A stretch of 64,000 nucleotides of DNA from NCBI RefSeq assembly GCF_019711615.1, contig NZ_JAIGNS010000002.1:855501-919500 (forward strand), written 5' to 3'. How positions within the stretch are numbered: the stretch's first letter is position 1; the number at the start of each line of letters is the position of its first letter. The notes under the pieces were generated by a model. It was not told where the DNA came from. It saw nothing but the letters and a program-made list of their open reading frames with translations, and made no database searches. The position numbers and the translations under genes are program-made. Origin of the DNA: Qipengyuania intermedia (GTDB lineage Bacteria > Pseudomonadota > Alphaproteobacteria > Sphingomonadales > Sphingomonadaceae). Shown here piece after piece: positions 9,634-16,400 of the stretch.

Positions 9634-9954
9634 ATGGCCACCATCAACGTAACCGACGAAGGCTTCCAGAAAGACGTCCTCGACAGCGACAAGCCCGTCC
9701 TCGTGGACTTCTGGGCCGAATGGTGTGGGCCGTGCAAGATGATCGCTCCGGCGCTGGAAGAACTTTCCGAAGAAATGGCCGACCAGGTCACCATCGCCAA
9801 GATGGACATCATGGAAAACACCGGCGTGCCTGGGCAGATGGGCGTACAGTCCATCCCTTACCTGGTCCTGTTCAAGGACGGCCAGCCGGCAGCTCAGATG
9901 CGCGGCGCGGCCCCCAAGGGCCAGCTTAAGCAGTGGCTCGAAGGCGCGCTCTGA
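9634..9954 (+). CDS. trxA: Thioredoxin
   Basis: 106 aa, standard thioredoxin length. The active site WCGPC is at residues 30-34 and the cis-proline loop SIPYLVLF at about 72-79. The start is set by AGGAGATA ending about 6 nt before the ATG at 9634. It reduces cytoplasmic protein disulfides using thioredoxin reductase. It follows addA by 51 nt. A 7-bp perfect hairpin (9976-9996) follows the stop but without a T-run, so termination there is uncertain. Confidence 0.97.
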   Translation: MATINVTDEGFQKDVLDSDKPVLVDFWAEWCGPCKMIAPALEELSEEMADQVTIAKMDIMENTGVPGQMGVQSIPYLVLFKDGQPAAQMRGAAPKGQLKQWLEGAL

Positions 9955-10021
9955 CGCACTTCGGGACATAGGATTGCCGCAATCTTGTTTTGCGGCGCAA
10001 CATTGCTAAACGCGTGAAACC

Positions 10022-10807
10022 ATGAAGCGCACGCACCTGCCTCTCAACGCCTTGCGCGTCTATGACGCTGCTGCCCGTCACCTGAGCTTTACCCGCGCTG
10101 CGGACGAGCTTGCGGTGACGCCTGCGGCCGTAGGCCAGCAAATCCGCGCGCTCGAAGACCATCTCGGCACCGTCCTGTTCCGCCGTACCAGCAAGGGGCT
10201 GGAGCTTACGCAGGAAGGCTCGGCCGGGCTCGACGCGCTGCGCGAAGGCTTCCTCAAGTTTGAGGAAAGCGTCTCCGCGATGCAGGCGGGACAGGCGAGC
10301 GACAATTACACGGTCGCCTGTCCGCGCGAATTCTACGCCCAGTGGCTCGCGCCGCGGCTGGCGAAGTTTGCCGAGGCGAACCCCGACATCAAATTCACCT
10401 TCGTCGCCGACGAGAACGCCGATTTCACCGAGGCCAATCTCGACTGCGCCATCCGGCTGGTCGACGGGCCGGGAGATCTGCAGGGCGTCGAATTGGCCGC
10501 GGCTCGCCGCGTGACGGTGGCTGCGCCGGGTGCGCCGGACAAGTGGATCGACTGGGGCCTGCCCTTGCAGGACGGCACCGTTGCACACGTCACGGTCAGC
10601 AATGCCGGACAGGCGCTCTCGGGTGCGATGGCGGGTCTGGGCAAGGCTATCCTGCCCGAACTGCTCGCCAAGGAAGCGATCGAGGCGGGCCAGCTCGAAG
10701 TCCTCGACGGGCCAGAGCCGGGCACGCGCGCGTATTGGTTGGTCGCTCCGACGCCGCAATGGCGGACCAAGAAGGTGAAGGCGCTGGTCGCCTTCCTGAC
10801 GGCCTGA
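10022..10807 (+). CDS. LysR-family transcriptional regulator (GcvA-like)
   Basis: 261 aa, somewhat shorter than the usual 290-330 residues. The N terminus is a winged helix-turn-helix (LNALRVYDAAARHLSFTRAA, then AVTPAAVGQQIRALEDHLG and LFRRTSKGLELT), very close to GcvA/AmpR-type regulators. The C-terminal effector domain is a compact LysR substrate-binding fold. No divergent target gene is present; the neighbours are unrelated repair genes and an acetyltransferase, so its regulon cannot be inferred. Confidence 0.9.
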   Translation: MKRTHLPLNALRVYDAAARHLSFTRAADELAVTPAAVGQQIRALEDHLGTVLFRRTSKGLELTQEGSAGLDALREGFLKFEESVSAMQAGQASDNYTVACPREFYAQWLAPRLAKFAEANPDIKFTFVADENADFTEANLDCAIRLVDGPGDLQGVELAAARRVTVAAPGAPDKWIDWGLPLQDGTVAHVTVSNAGQALSGAMAGLGKAILPELLAKEAIEAGQLEVLDGPEPGTRAYWLVAPTPQWRTKKVKALVAFLTA

Positions 10808-10827
10808 CCGCCGCGCTGGCTTTGTCC

Positions 10828-11346
10828 ATGCGCGACGTCGACACCCTGTGTACCGAGCGCTTCACCCTGCGCCCGCTGAGGCGCGGGGATACGGCTGCGC
10901 TGTTCCCGACCTTCGCGGATGAGGCGCAGTGCCTTTACCTCTCGCGCCCGGCCTTCACTTCCGAGGATGAGCTTTGGGGCTGGCTGGCAGAGCCGGGCTG
11001 GAACGGGCGCACGTGGATCGCCGAGGATGCGGATGGCCGCGTCGCGGGGCGGTTCGTCGCCGTGCCTGCGCATGAGGATGGGGTCGAGGAGATCGGCTAC
11101 GTCACCTGTATGGACCGGCAGGGCGGGGGCGTTGCGCGCGAATGCACTGCGGCGCTGGTCGATCACCTGTTCGCGAGCGGCCTGCGCAAGCTCACCGCCG
11201 AGGTGGACGTGGACAATACCCCCTCGATCCGCCTGCTCGAACGGCTTGGCTTCACGCGTGAAGCCCTGTTCCGCGAGCATGAGACGACGCACGCGGGCCT
11301 GCGCGATGTGGCGGTTTACGGCCTGCTGGCGAGCGAGCTGGCCTAG
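10828..11346 (+). CDS. GNAT-family N-acetyltransferase (RimJ/RimL type)
   Basis: 172 aa. The start LCTERFTLRPLRRGDTAALF is typical of RimJ/RimL-type acetyltransferases. A central acetyl-CoA region (GYVTCMDRQGGGVARECTAA) and the segment NTPSIRLLERLGFTREAL, matching motif B of the family, follow. The ATG at 10828 is chosen because upstream residues in this frame would overlap the regulator gene; the gap to that gene is 20 nt. The substrate is unknown. It converges with a second GNAT gene on the opposite strand, and the two stops overlap by 4 nt. Confidence 0.85.
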   Translation: MRDVDTLCTERFTLRPLRRGDTAALFPTFADEAQCLYLSRPAFTSEDELWGWLAEPGWNGRTWIAEDADGRVAGRFVAVPAHEDGVEEIGYVTCMDRQGGGVARECTAALVDHLFASGLRKLTAEVDVDNTPSIRLLERLGFTREALFREHETTHAGLRDVAVYGLLASELA

Positions 11347-12014
11347 CTCTCGAACGCCGCAAAGACGTGCGCGATGCCGGGCGGGTCGGCCTGGTGCCGC
11401 AAGCGCTCCAGCGCTTCGTCGATATCGAGCACCCAACCGCGCGAGGCGTCGACCGTCCCGCTCCCCACGCCGCCCAGCATCCGCGTGAACTGCGTCGCGC
11501 TGCGGTTCTCGCTCAGCGTTTCGACATGGAAGCGCGTGATCCCTTCCTCGCGCGCGTCGAGCAGGATCGTCGCCGTCAGCAGCTTGCCGAGGCCGAGGCC
11601 GTGGAAATCGTCGATAATGGCGACGGAGAACTCCGCGCATTCCGGATCCTCCTCGTCGCGAAAGGCGTGGACGGCACCGATGGCGGAGCGCGGCGGGTCT
11701 TCCGACAGGTCGAGCGCACCCCAGGCAAGGTGCATCACCCCGTCCGCGTCGAGCAGGCGGTCGATCACCCAGTCGGGCGGGGTGCGCATGCCGGAAAAGA
11801 ACCGCAGATAGCGAGAGTGCGGCGACATCCGCTCTATCCCTGCGCGCATCAGCGCCTCGTCCGCGCGGTCGACGCGGCGGATGCAGACGCGGCGGCCGTC
11901 CTCGATCGCGGTGGTGATCGAACCCGGCCCGCAGCCACCGCGCCAGGGCACGTGATCGGGGGAGGGGGGATCGTCGGCGATGGGTCGGCTCCTTCGTCTG
12001 TCCCTGCGCCGCAT
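11343..12014 (-). CDS. GNAT-family N-acetyltransferase
   Basis: About 223 aa from the ATG at 12014. The core is RRVDRADEALMRAGIERMSP, then SRYLRFFSGM, and an acetyl-CoA motif FSVAIIDDFHGLGLGKLL, a good match to Q/RxxGxG/A with Gly-Leu-Gly. This resembles the acetyltransferase domain joined to acyl-CoA synthetases in protein lysine acetylation, but here it stands alone. The N-terminal 30 or so residues are low-complexity and Arg-rich, so the true start may be a later codon. Converges tail to tail with the plus-strand GNAT gene. Confidence 0.78.
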   Translation of the reverse strand: MRRRDRRRSRPIADDPPSPDHVPWRGGCGPGSITTAIEDGRRVCIRRVDRADEALMRAGIERMSPHSRYLRFFSGMRTPPDWVIDRLLDADGVMHLAWGALDLSEDPPRSAIGAVHAFRDEEDPECAEFSVAIIDDFHGLGLGKLLTATILLDAREEGITRFHVETLSENRSATQFTRMLGGVGSGTVDASRGWVLDIDEALERLRHQADPPGIAHVFAAFES

Positions 12015-12061
12015 AGCACAGGGCAGCCGGAGGGCTAAGCCCCGCAATGCGGGCGCGCGGG

Positions 12062-12556
12062 CTAGACCAGCCCCTCCGCCGCAAGCACCTCGTCGCGGAT
12101 GCGGTCGTAGGTGGGATGGCCGGGGACGATGTTGCGCACGTCCTCGCGATAGCGGCCGCGATAGGCGAGAACGAAGCAGAGCAGCGAATTGGCGCGCGGG
12201 TTGTAGAGCCCCTCGGCCAGGGCACGCTCGATCGCGCAATCCTCCAGCCGCCAGACGCCATATCCGACCGCCTCGTCCCACGCGGCGGCAAACCCTTCCG
12301 CCCCCGGCCTCGCGCGCAGCTTGTAGAGCGCCTCCATGCTCTTCCCGATCGAGCGCGCCGCCTGCACGACGATCCCCGTCGCCGCGAGCGTGGCGACGAA
12401 GCGGCGCTGGAGGTCCGGCGTGATGGAATTGCGCCGCGGCTGCTTGTGAATATAGGGCGCGAAGTCGAGCAGCGGATCGTCCGGATCAAGCTCCGGCCCG
12501 GGATTGGCAACGGCAGAAGTCGCCTGTCGAGGCGTGACACGAGTGGTTTCGTTCAT
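12062..12556 (-). CDS. Conserved small protein with probable helix-turn-helix segment
   Basis: 164 aa from the ATG at 12556; seven residues upstream are also open but less likely. A segment ITPDLQRRFVATLAATGIVV followed by QAARSIGKSMEALYKLRARP looks like a helix-turn-helix that recognises position, as in resolvase or terminase small-subunit HTHs. The rest is helical, with several Trp, Tyr and Arg residues. I recall similar unnamed proteins in sphingomonads, but no function. It is 47 nt upstream of the GNAT gene on the same strand, so the two may be co-transcribed. Confidence 0.7.
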   Translation of the reverse strand: MNETTRVTPRQATSAVANPGPELDPDDPLLDFAPYIHKQPRRNSITPDLQRRFVATLAATGIVVQAARSIGKSMEALYKLRARPGAEGFAAAWDEAVGYGVWRLEDCAIERALAEGLYNPRANSLLCFVLAYRGRYREDVRNIVPGHPTYDRIRDEVLAAEGLV

Positions 12557-12612
12557 AGGCCGAGCCACAAGGCACAACCAAACCGAGTAGGAAACAGCTG
12601 TCAGATGAGCGC

Positions 12613-12722
12613 CAAATCCGAGCCGAAGGCGAAGGCAAGGCCGACCGGCCGCCCGAGCCTATGCGAGGCAGCCAAGCCGCACGGACGTGCGGCGCCCGGC
12701 GCCTGAGGGCAAAAACAAAAAC
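12613..12722 (+). repeat. Dispersed intergenic repeat, copy 1
   Basis: About 110 bp that shares order and sequence with 13201-13319: 'aaatccg' at the left edge, the exact 17-mer core AAGGCCGACCGGCCGCC (12637-12653), then CTATGCG/CTTATGCG, GCCAAG, a short GC-rich hairpin, and TGAGGG followed by an A-rich run. The two copies flank the small lipoprotein gene in the same orientation. They look like an intergenic hairpin repeat family and not like genes. Confidence 0.6.
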
Positions 12723-12725
12723 CCC

Positions 12726-12759
12726 AAAAAAAACGGCGCCCGCCTTTCGACGGACACCG
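12726..12759 (-). terminator. Rho-independent terminator of the small lipoprotein gene
   Basis: On the minus strand a 9-bp stem (CGGTGTCCG with CGGGCGCCG, two G-U pairs) with an 8-nt loop is followed by eight T residues. It lies 40 nt after the stop of the lipoprotein gene. Confidence 0.85.
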
Positions 12760-12798
12760 CTTTTTGTCGCCTGCGGAGTGAACCGCGGGCTGTGTGGC

Positions 12799-13056
12799 TT
12801 ACATGCCTTCGTCGACAGCGTCTTCTGCTGCGTCGCCGGCTTCGCCCATGGCGTCTGCTTCGGCGTCGAGAGCTTCTTCAGCTGCTTCGTCGCCCTGTGC
12901 TTCTGCGAGGTCGGCCTGCTCTTCAAGGAGGTCTTCCTGCGATTCAGCCTGCTGCTCGACCAGGTCTTCCTGAGCTTCCTGCTCGCTTTCGGCGCAAGCT
13001 GCGAGCGAGAGAGCGGCTGCCGAAGCGGCGACGATTGCCAGTTTGTTGAACTTCAT
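12799..13056 (-). CDS. Small acidic lipoprotein
   Basis: 85 aa. The signal sequence MKFNKLAIVAASAAALSLAA ends in the lipobox LAAC (Cys21), so the mature protein should be acylated and membrane-anchored. The mature part is almost entirely Glu, Ala, Asp and Gln (repeated EDL, EEQA, EAQ), predicted to be a long acidic helix or coiled coil. A GGGGAA Shine-Dalgarno precedes the ATG. A GC-rich hairpin (13084-13101) lies in the 5' leader. It has its own terminator. The function is unknown; a periplasmic spacer or chaperone-like role is possible. Confidence 0.78.
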   Translation of the reverse strand: MKFNKLAIVAASAAALSLAACAESEQEAQEDLVEQQAESQEDLLEEQADLAEAQGDEAAEEALDAEADAMGEAGDAAEDAVDEGM

Positions 13057-13200
13057 GTGGTATTCCCCTTTATGTGGATTCCGAGCGCGGAAACCCGCGC
13101 TTCGACCATACTACGCACCGATGACAAATTTGTGCCACATTTTTTTTCGTGTGGTGTGAAATCAGTGGGATGGGCCGGGGGTACGTCACCGCAACATTGG

Positions 13201-13319
13201 CGAAATCCGGCGCGCGGCCAGCGCGCCGAAAGGCCGACCGGCCGCCGCCGCTTATGCGGCGAAGCCAAGGAGCGCGGACGCGCTCCACCCGACGTTTGAG
13301 GGGCGAAAAACCAAACCTT
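13201..13319 (+). repeat. Dispersed intergenic repeat, copy 2
   Basis: Diverged second copy of the element at 12613-12722, with the same 17-mer core at 13230-13246 and the same right-hand end (TGAGGGGC then an A-rich run). It fills most of the gap between the lipoprotein promoter region and the end of the reverse transcriptase gene, so it marks the left border of the low-GC island. The rest of 13057-13334 holds the lipoprotein leader and a run of eight T at about 13140. Confidence 0.6.
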
Positions 13320-13334
13320 GGAAACATTGATCGG

Positions 13335-14600
13335 TTATCGGACTAGTGGACTGACACCCATCGCCATTCGGACTAGGCTACTCCGGCGCCCTTTGGCTTT
13401 CTCACGATAGAAGCGCATGAAGGCATTTATTCGATGGTCGATATCTTTGTCGAGCAGCGAGTACACCTCAGGACAGTCAGACATTTTGTGAGATTCTCGC
13501 CAACCTCTGATAATCCGATCAACTTGCGCTAGCGTTTGTACAAAGGCCCTTTCGCCACCGTTGAGCGTTCGCCCAGACAGAACTTTCCCAATGGTCGCTC
13601 GGCCAGATGCGAGTTCAGCTTGAATGTTTTCCATCAGCTTTTCGCACGATGCGTCGGAAGGCGGAAATTCTCCGGGAATGAGTTTGTATCCGAGAAATAC
13701 CTGACCACTGTTTGCCGAGCCTGCAAAAGCTTTGTTCGGTGCTTCGCAAGCGTCATAGATCGTCATGCCCTTTTCGGACAAAATAGCCTTTGCTGAGAGC
13801 ATAGCTTTTTTGACCGCATCTTTTCTTGCCCCGCACAAAAGGAAGTCATCAATGTACCTGATGCAGATAATTCCGCGCTCATTCATCCGTTGGTCAAAGT
13901 CATGAAGAACGATGTTCCCAGCCAGTGCAGACAGGGGTGAACCCTGCGCTACGCCGTCTGTCCCGGTGGGAAATAACGCCCGGTCCTCTTCTGATAAATC
14001 TTTCGAGTTTCGCAATTCGACCCTGAGGGCGTCGGAGACGAGCCCGAGCAGATCACCGCCCACGCCGGCTTTCCGCAAAAACGCAGTAACTTCGGTTTGA
14101 TCAATCTTCGTAAAGAAGCTTCCGATGTCGGAACCCATAACATAGGTCGCGCCGTCCTCGACGGCCTGTGAAAAAAGTCGGATTGCGTGGTCTACCCCTC
14201 TGCCAGGAATTCCACCAATCGACGTAGGGGTATTCAGAACATCCGAGACCTTCGGGAATAGCGATTTCGTCTGGAGGATGTCGAGGATAGCACGTTGAAC
14301 TATGCGGTCGCGGATCGGAGCGACGACAATAGGACGTTTCCCCGCCTTGCCCGGACCCTTATCTGGCGTAGCGCCATAGGGGGCTTCGAACGAGTACCCT
14401 TCACGAAGATCAGTCTGAATCTTTCTCAGATTTGCAGGCAAGTTCTGGCCGAATTCGCGAGCGCGTTGGCGTGTTGTGCGGCTACCTGACGTTTCGGCGT
14501 TTCGATTGATAACTTGCCACGCTTTCAAAAGCGTTCGTGTCTCACGAAGTCGCTTAAAAGCGTCTGGGTTGGGGGCCTTAGCTGTGGGACCTGTCGACAA
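13335..14600 (-). CDS. Reverse transcriptase with similarity to group II intron/UG-type enzymes
   Basis: 421 aa from a proposed TTG at 14600; the frame stays open to 14753 through a repeat. All RT motifs are present: GKRPIVVAPIRDRIVQRAI (motif 1), GGIPGRGVDHAI (2), SDIGSFFTKID with the first catalytic Asp (residue 158), GVAQGSPLSALAGN (4), RYIDDF with the catalytic Asp pair (251-252), and QVFLGYKL (7). The thumb ends in VDRIIRGWRESHK and LLDKDIDHRI, like the maturase-side thumb of group II intron RTs. There is no HNH or En domain, and no domain V-like RNA is evident. The TTG is chosen because GGGGA lies 5 nt upstream and the preceding small ORF stops 13 nt before it. GC is lower than in flanking genes. 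It could be a defence RT, a group II-like RT or a retron relative; I cannot place it in a named clade. Confidence 0.88.
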   Translation of the reverse strand: MSTGPTAKAPNPDAFKRLRETRTLLKAWQVINRNAETSGSRTTRQRAREFGQNLPANLRKIQTDLREGYSFEAPYGATPDKGPGKAGKRPIVVAPIRDRIVQRAILDILQTKSLFPKVSDVLNTPTSIGGIPGRGVDHAIRLFSQAVEDGATYVMGSDIGSFFTKIDQTEVTAFLRKAGVGGDLLGLVSDALRVELRNSKDLSEEDRALFPTGTDGVAQGSPLSALAGNIVLHDFDQRMNERGIICIRYIDDFLLCGARKDAVKKAMLSAKAILSEKGMTIYDACEAPNKAFAGSANSGQVFLGYKLIPGEFPPSDASCEKLMENIQAELASGRATIGKVLSGRTLNGGERAFVQTLAQVDRIIRGWRESHKMSDCPEVYSLLDKDIDHRINAFMRFYREKAKGRRSSLVRMAMGVSPLVR

Positions 14601-14613
14601 AGGTTGTCCCCGG

Positions 14614-14820
14614 CTAGGCGCGACCTTCAAGCGAAGCCTGAACGTCGATTGACGCGTGGGCGTCGACCTGCACCACGACACGAAGCGCGCCGCGATGGTC
14701 GCCGGTATCCAAGCCTGCGCCCGAGTTGGGCCACGCCGAGAACACGGCAACAAACAGTGCGAACGCGAATGACTCGAAAACGAGCCAAGAGGCGTTGGCG
14801 ATGACTCCGCGACGGCGCAT
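14614..14820 (-). CDS. Small membrane ORF 'X', 3'-truncated copy, upstream of the RT
   Basis: 68 aa. A good Shine-Dalgarno (GGGAG, 6 nt before the ATG at 14820) precedes MRRRGVIANASWLVFESFAF and a hydrophobic stretch to about residue 28, a likely signal anchor or signal peptide. Residues 26-65 are encoded by the 133-bp repeat. After the repeat the frame adds only Gly-Arg-Ala and stops, whereas the other copy continues for 46 residues. It ends 13 nt before the proposed RT start, so translation may be coupled. Whether it is made as protein is unknown. Confidence 0.45.
   Translation of the reverse strand: MRRRGVIANASWLVFESFAFALFVAVFSAWPNSGAGLDTGDHRGALRVVVQVDAHASIDVQASLEGRA
14621..14753 (-). repeat. 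133-bp direct repeat, copy A (RT-proximal)
   Basis: Matches 14971-15103 base for base at an offset of 350, except 14624 (C versus A) and 14653 (C versus T, plus strand). Read on the minus strand both copies encode the same 40-residue segment starting VFSAWPNSGAG. A GC-rich short hairpin (GACGC, loop CCAC, GCGTC on the minus strand) is perfect in copy A and has one mismatch in copy B. Confidence 0.95.
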
Positions 14821-14834
14821 ACTTTTCTCCCGTT

Positions 14835-15095
14835 TCAGCGTAGCAGCTTTTTCGGCAAGTCAAGCCCTTGCGCGGTCACCCGCCCAGGCCGACAATTAAC
14901 TTCGCGGGCAGATCGACAGGCCACCATCGGCGAACCAGCTACCTCGCAACCATCAGCCGGGGCGTGCGGGCGAACTTCAAGCGAAGCCTGAACGTCGATT
15001 GATGCGTGGGCGTCGACCTGCACCACGACACGAAGCGCGCCGCGATGGTCGCCGGTATCCAAGCCTGCGCCCGAGTTGGGCCACGCCGAGAACAC
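14835..15095 (-). pseudogene. ORF 'X', 5'-truncated copy
   Basis: The frame of X enters at repeat copy B and runs to a TGA at 14835-14837, giving the C-terminal part: the shared segment plus 46 unique residues (VRPHAPADGCEVAGSPMVAC onward, four Cys, ending LPKKLLR). Upstream there is an in-frame TGA at 15105-15107, just outside the repeat, and no Shine-Dalgarno before the GTG at 15095, so the N terminus with the membrane segment is missing. Its stop lies 14 nt before the ATG of the other X copy, the spacing expected of tandem X genes. Confidence 0.5.
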
Positions 15096-15103
15096 GGCAA
15101 CAA
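14971..15103 (-). repeat. 133-bp direct repeat, copy B
   Basis: Second copy of the repeat at 14621-14753 (two mismatches). It begins 45 nt after the stop of the 254-aa gene. The whole 14621-15103 segment looks GC-richer than both genes around it. Confidence 0.95.
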
Positions 15104-15148
15104 GTCAGCCAACTGAAAATAGTAAATGGGGGCTCAGAAATAAAGGGG

Positions 15149-15913
15149 TCAGGATTTTTCTTTCCACCGGGCGTACCGACCATGTGGGTCGTGGATTTTT
15201 GCAAGGCTGGGATTATTCTTCAGCTTCGCAATTTTTTCAGCGACTTCAGCGAGCTGTTGAGCGCCATCCGGCTTCCAACCGTTACGGATCGCCCAGGATT
15301 TGAATTTCTCGTGTTCGATTGCGTGACCTTTCGTGCGCAGGATTCTAAGAATCTCATTAGCCATCTCTTTGTCACGTGGATGAGAAAGTCCTGTCGAGAG
15401 ATTGATAACCTTCGACAATGTGGTGAGTGCGCTAACTGTAACCTTGTCGTCAATCAAGGTAGCGGCTTCGCCGCGCTTTTCACCGTGGACAGTTGGATTC
15501 CAACGCTCTTTCCACTTATCGGCGCTACCAGGGAGATCGGGGATAACCACAATACCCGCGGGGGCAGTTATGCCATCCACGAAGTCTAGGATTTTGTCTT
15601 CCCCGTAGCCCACAATGATGATTTTGTTCGCAATGTATGGCGATATCGTGCGGAGGGTTTCATTGCGTAAGGTGCCTCCAAACGGAAGGTCAATCCGTTG
15701 ATTTGAGGCCAGCGCCTTTGCAGCCCCTTTCCCAAGGGCACTCGCAATAGATGTGTGTTCGAGCTGCTGCTTCGTGTGTGTCAGCAAAATCACATCTGGA
15801 TCAGCAATCTTTTTAGCTTCGGCGATAGCTTTCACGTATCCCAATGCGTTGCCCAACGCATTTGCTTCGTAGCCGTCCTTAGAAGCTATTACTCTTAAAG
15901 TATCGTTGCTCAC
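15149..15913 (-). CDS. Unrecognised protein, first gene of the RT operon
   Basis: 254 aa. GTG start at 15913 with GGAAGG 7 nt upstream. I do not recognise the family. Visible are three hydrophobic strands in an alpha/beta setting: DPDVILLTH (39-46), NKIIIVGYG (97-104) and AGIVVIPD (119-126), suggesting a Rossmann or flavodoxin-like fold. A charged C-terminal helical region follows, with SWAIRNGWKP near 206-215 and a basic end HGRYARWKEKS. No signal peptide or membrane segment. GC is lower than in host genes. It lies on the same strand as the RT and 45 nt before the repeat region, so it is probably the RT's partner. Its 5' end is only 77 nt from the promoter-leader repeat. Confidence 0.8.
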   Translation of the reverse strand: MSNDTLRVIASKDGYEANALGNALGYVKAIAEAKKIADPDVILLTHTKQQLEHTSIASALGKGAAKALASNQRIDLPFGGTLRNETLRTISPYIANKIIIVGYGEDKILDFVDGITAPAGIVVIPDLPGSADKWKERWNPTVHGEKRGEAATLIDDKVTVSALTTLSKVINLSTGLSHPRDKEMANEILRILRTKGHAIEHEKFKSWAIRNGWKPDGAQQLAEVAEKIAKLKNNPSLAKIHDPHGRYARWKEKS

Positions 15914-15990
15914 CTACTGCCTTCCTTTAAGTATCTGGTTTTCCTGCACCTTGGTGTTCAGAGCTCGTGTTACAAGAGATATTTCTCTCC

Positions 15991-16218
15991 CTTGACCCAA
16001 ACCCCCTCTCACACGATGTGCGCGCCCATCCGCTGAGGGAGGCGCCCCGCGCGAAACCAACGCTGGCCAGATAGAGCTGAACATTGCCGATCATGACCCC
16101 GGGGGCCTGTCGCAGATAGCGATAAGGCTCTCTTCTATTGCAGCGAAACAGTTTCGCTCGAGGCAGCCGTCAAAGTAACCCGGTGGCTGTGTGGGCCGAT
16201 GGGTGGAGCGTTTCAGGC
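15991..16218 (+). repeat. Promoter-leader direct repeat, copy 1 (upstream of the cold-shock-like gene)
   Basis: About 228 bp, by eye close to 90% identical to 17155-17381. It begins with TTGACC (15992-15997), a 17-nt spacer and GATGTG, where copy 2 has TATGTG, so this -10 box is weaker. Small stems are kept in both copies: TCGC/GCGA with different loops, and AGCGAA/TTCGCT. The rest of the 15914-16400 gap holds the 5' side of the RT operon (15914-15990) and about 180 nt of leader before the cold-shock-like gene. Confidence 0.85.
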
Positions 16219-16400
16219 CCGGCCAGCAAAACAGCTCCACCGCCTTGTAATCCGGCGAAAACACCCCATCTTAGATTTAGCTACCAGTCGCGATCGACGG
16301 TCCCGAGGGCCAGTTGCCCTCTCTTCTTTCCATTTCGCCTTCTAGCCCGCGCACAAGCGGTCGCTGATGAACGCCTGCGCGAAATCGAAGGACTATTCCC

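Noticed and set aside
13335-14600. Retron
   Set aside because: No msr-msd-like inverted repeat pair could be found upstream, and the retron NAxxH and VTG motifs are not evident in the protein.
14621-15103. Diversity-generating retroelement (template and variable repeat beside an RT)
   Set aside because: Repeat length and RT proximity fit, but only two mismatches exist and just one fits adenine-specific change. Neither copy is the 3' end of an intact target gene, and the RT has QGSPLS rather than the DGR-type motif. Searching for further copies of the repeat elsewhere in the genome would settle it.
13335-15913. Mobile group II intron
   Set aside because: The RT thumb looks similar, but I see no domain V/VI-like hairpin after the gene, no HNH domain, and a separate protein gene on the same strand. 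An Rfam search of both flanks would decide.
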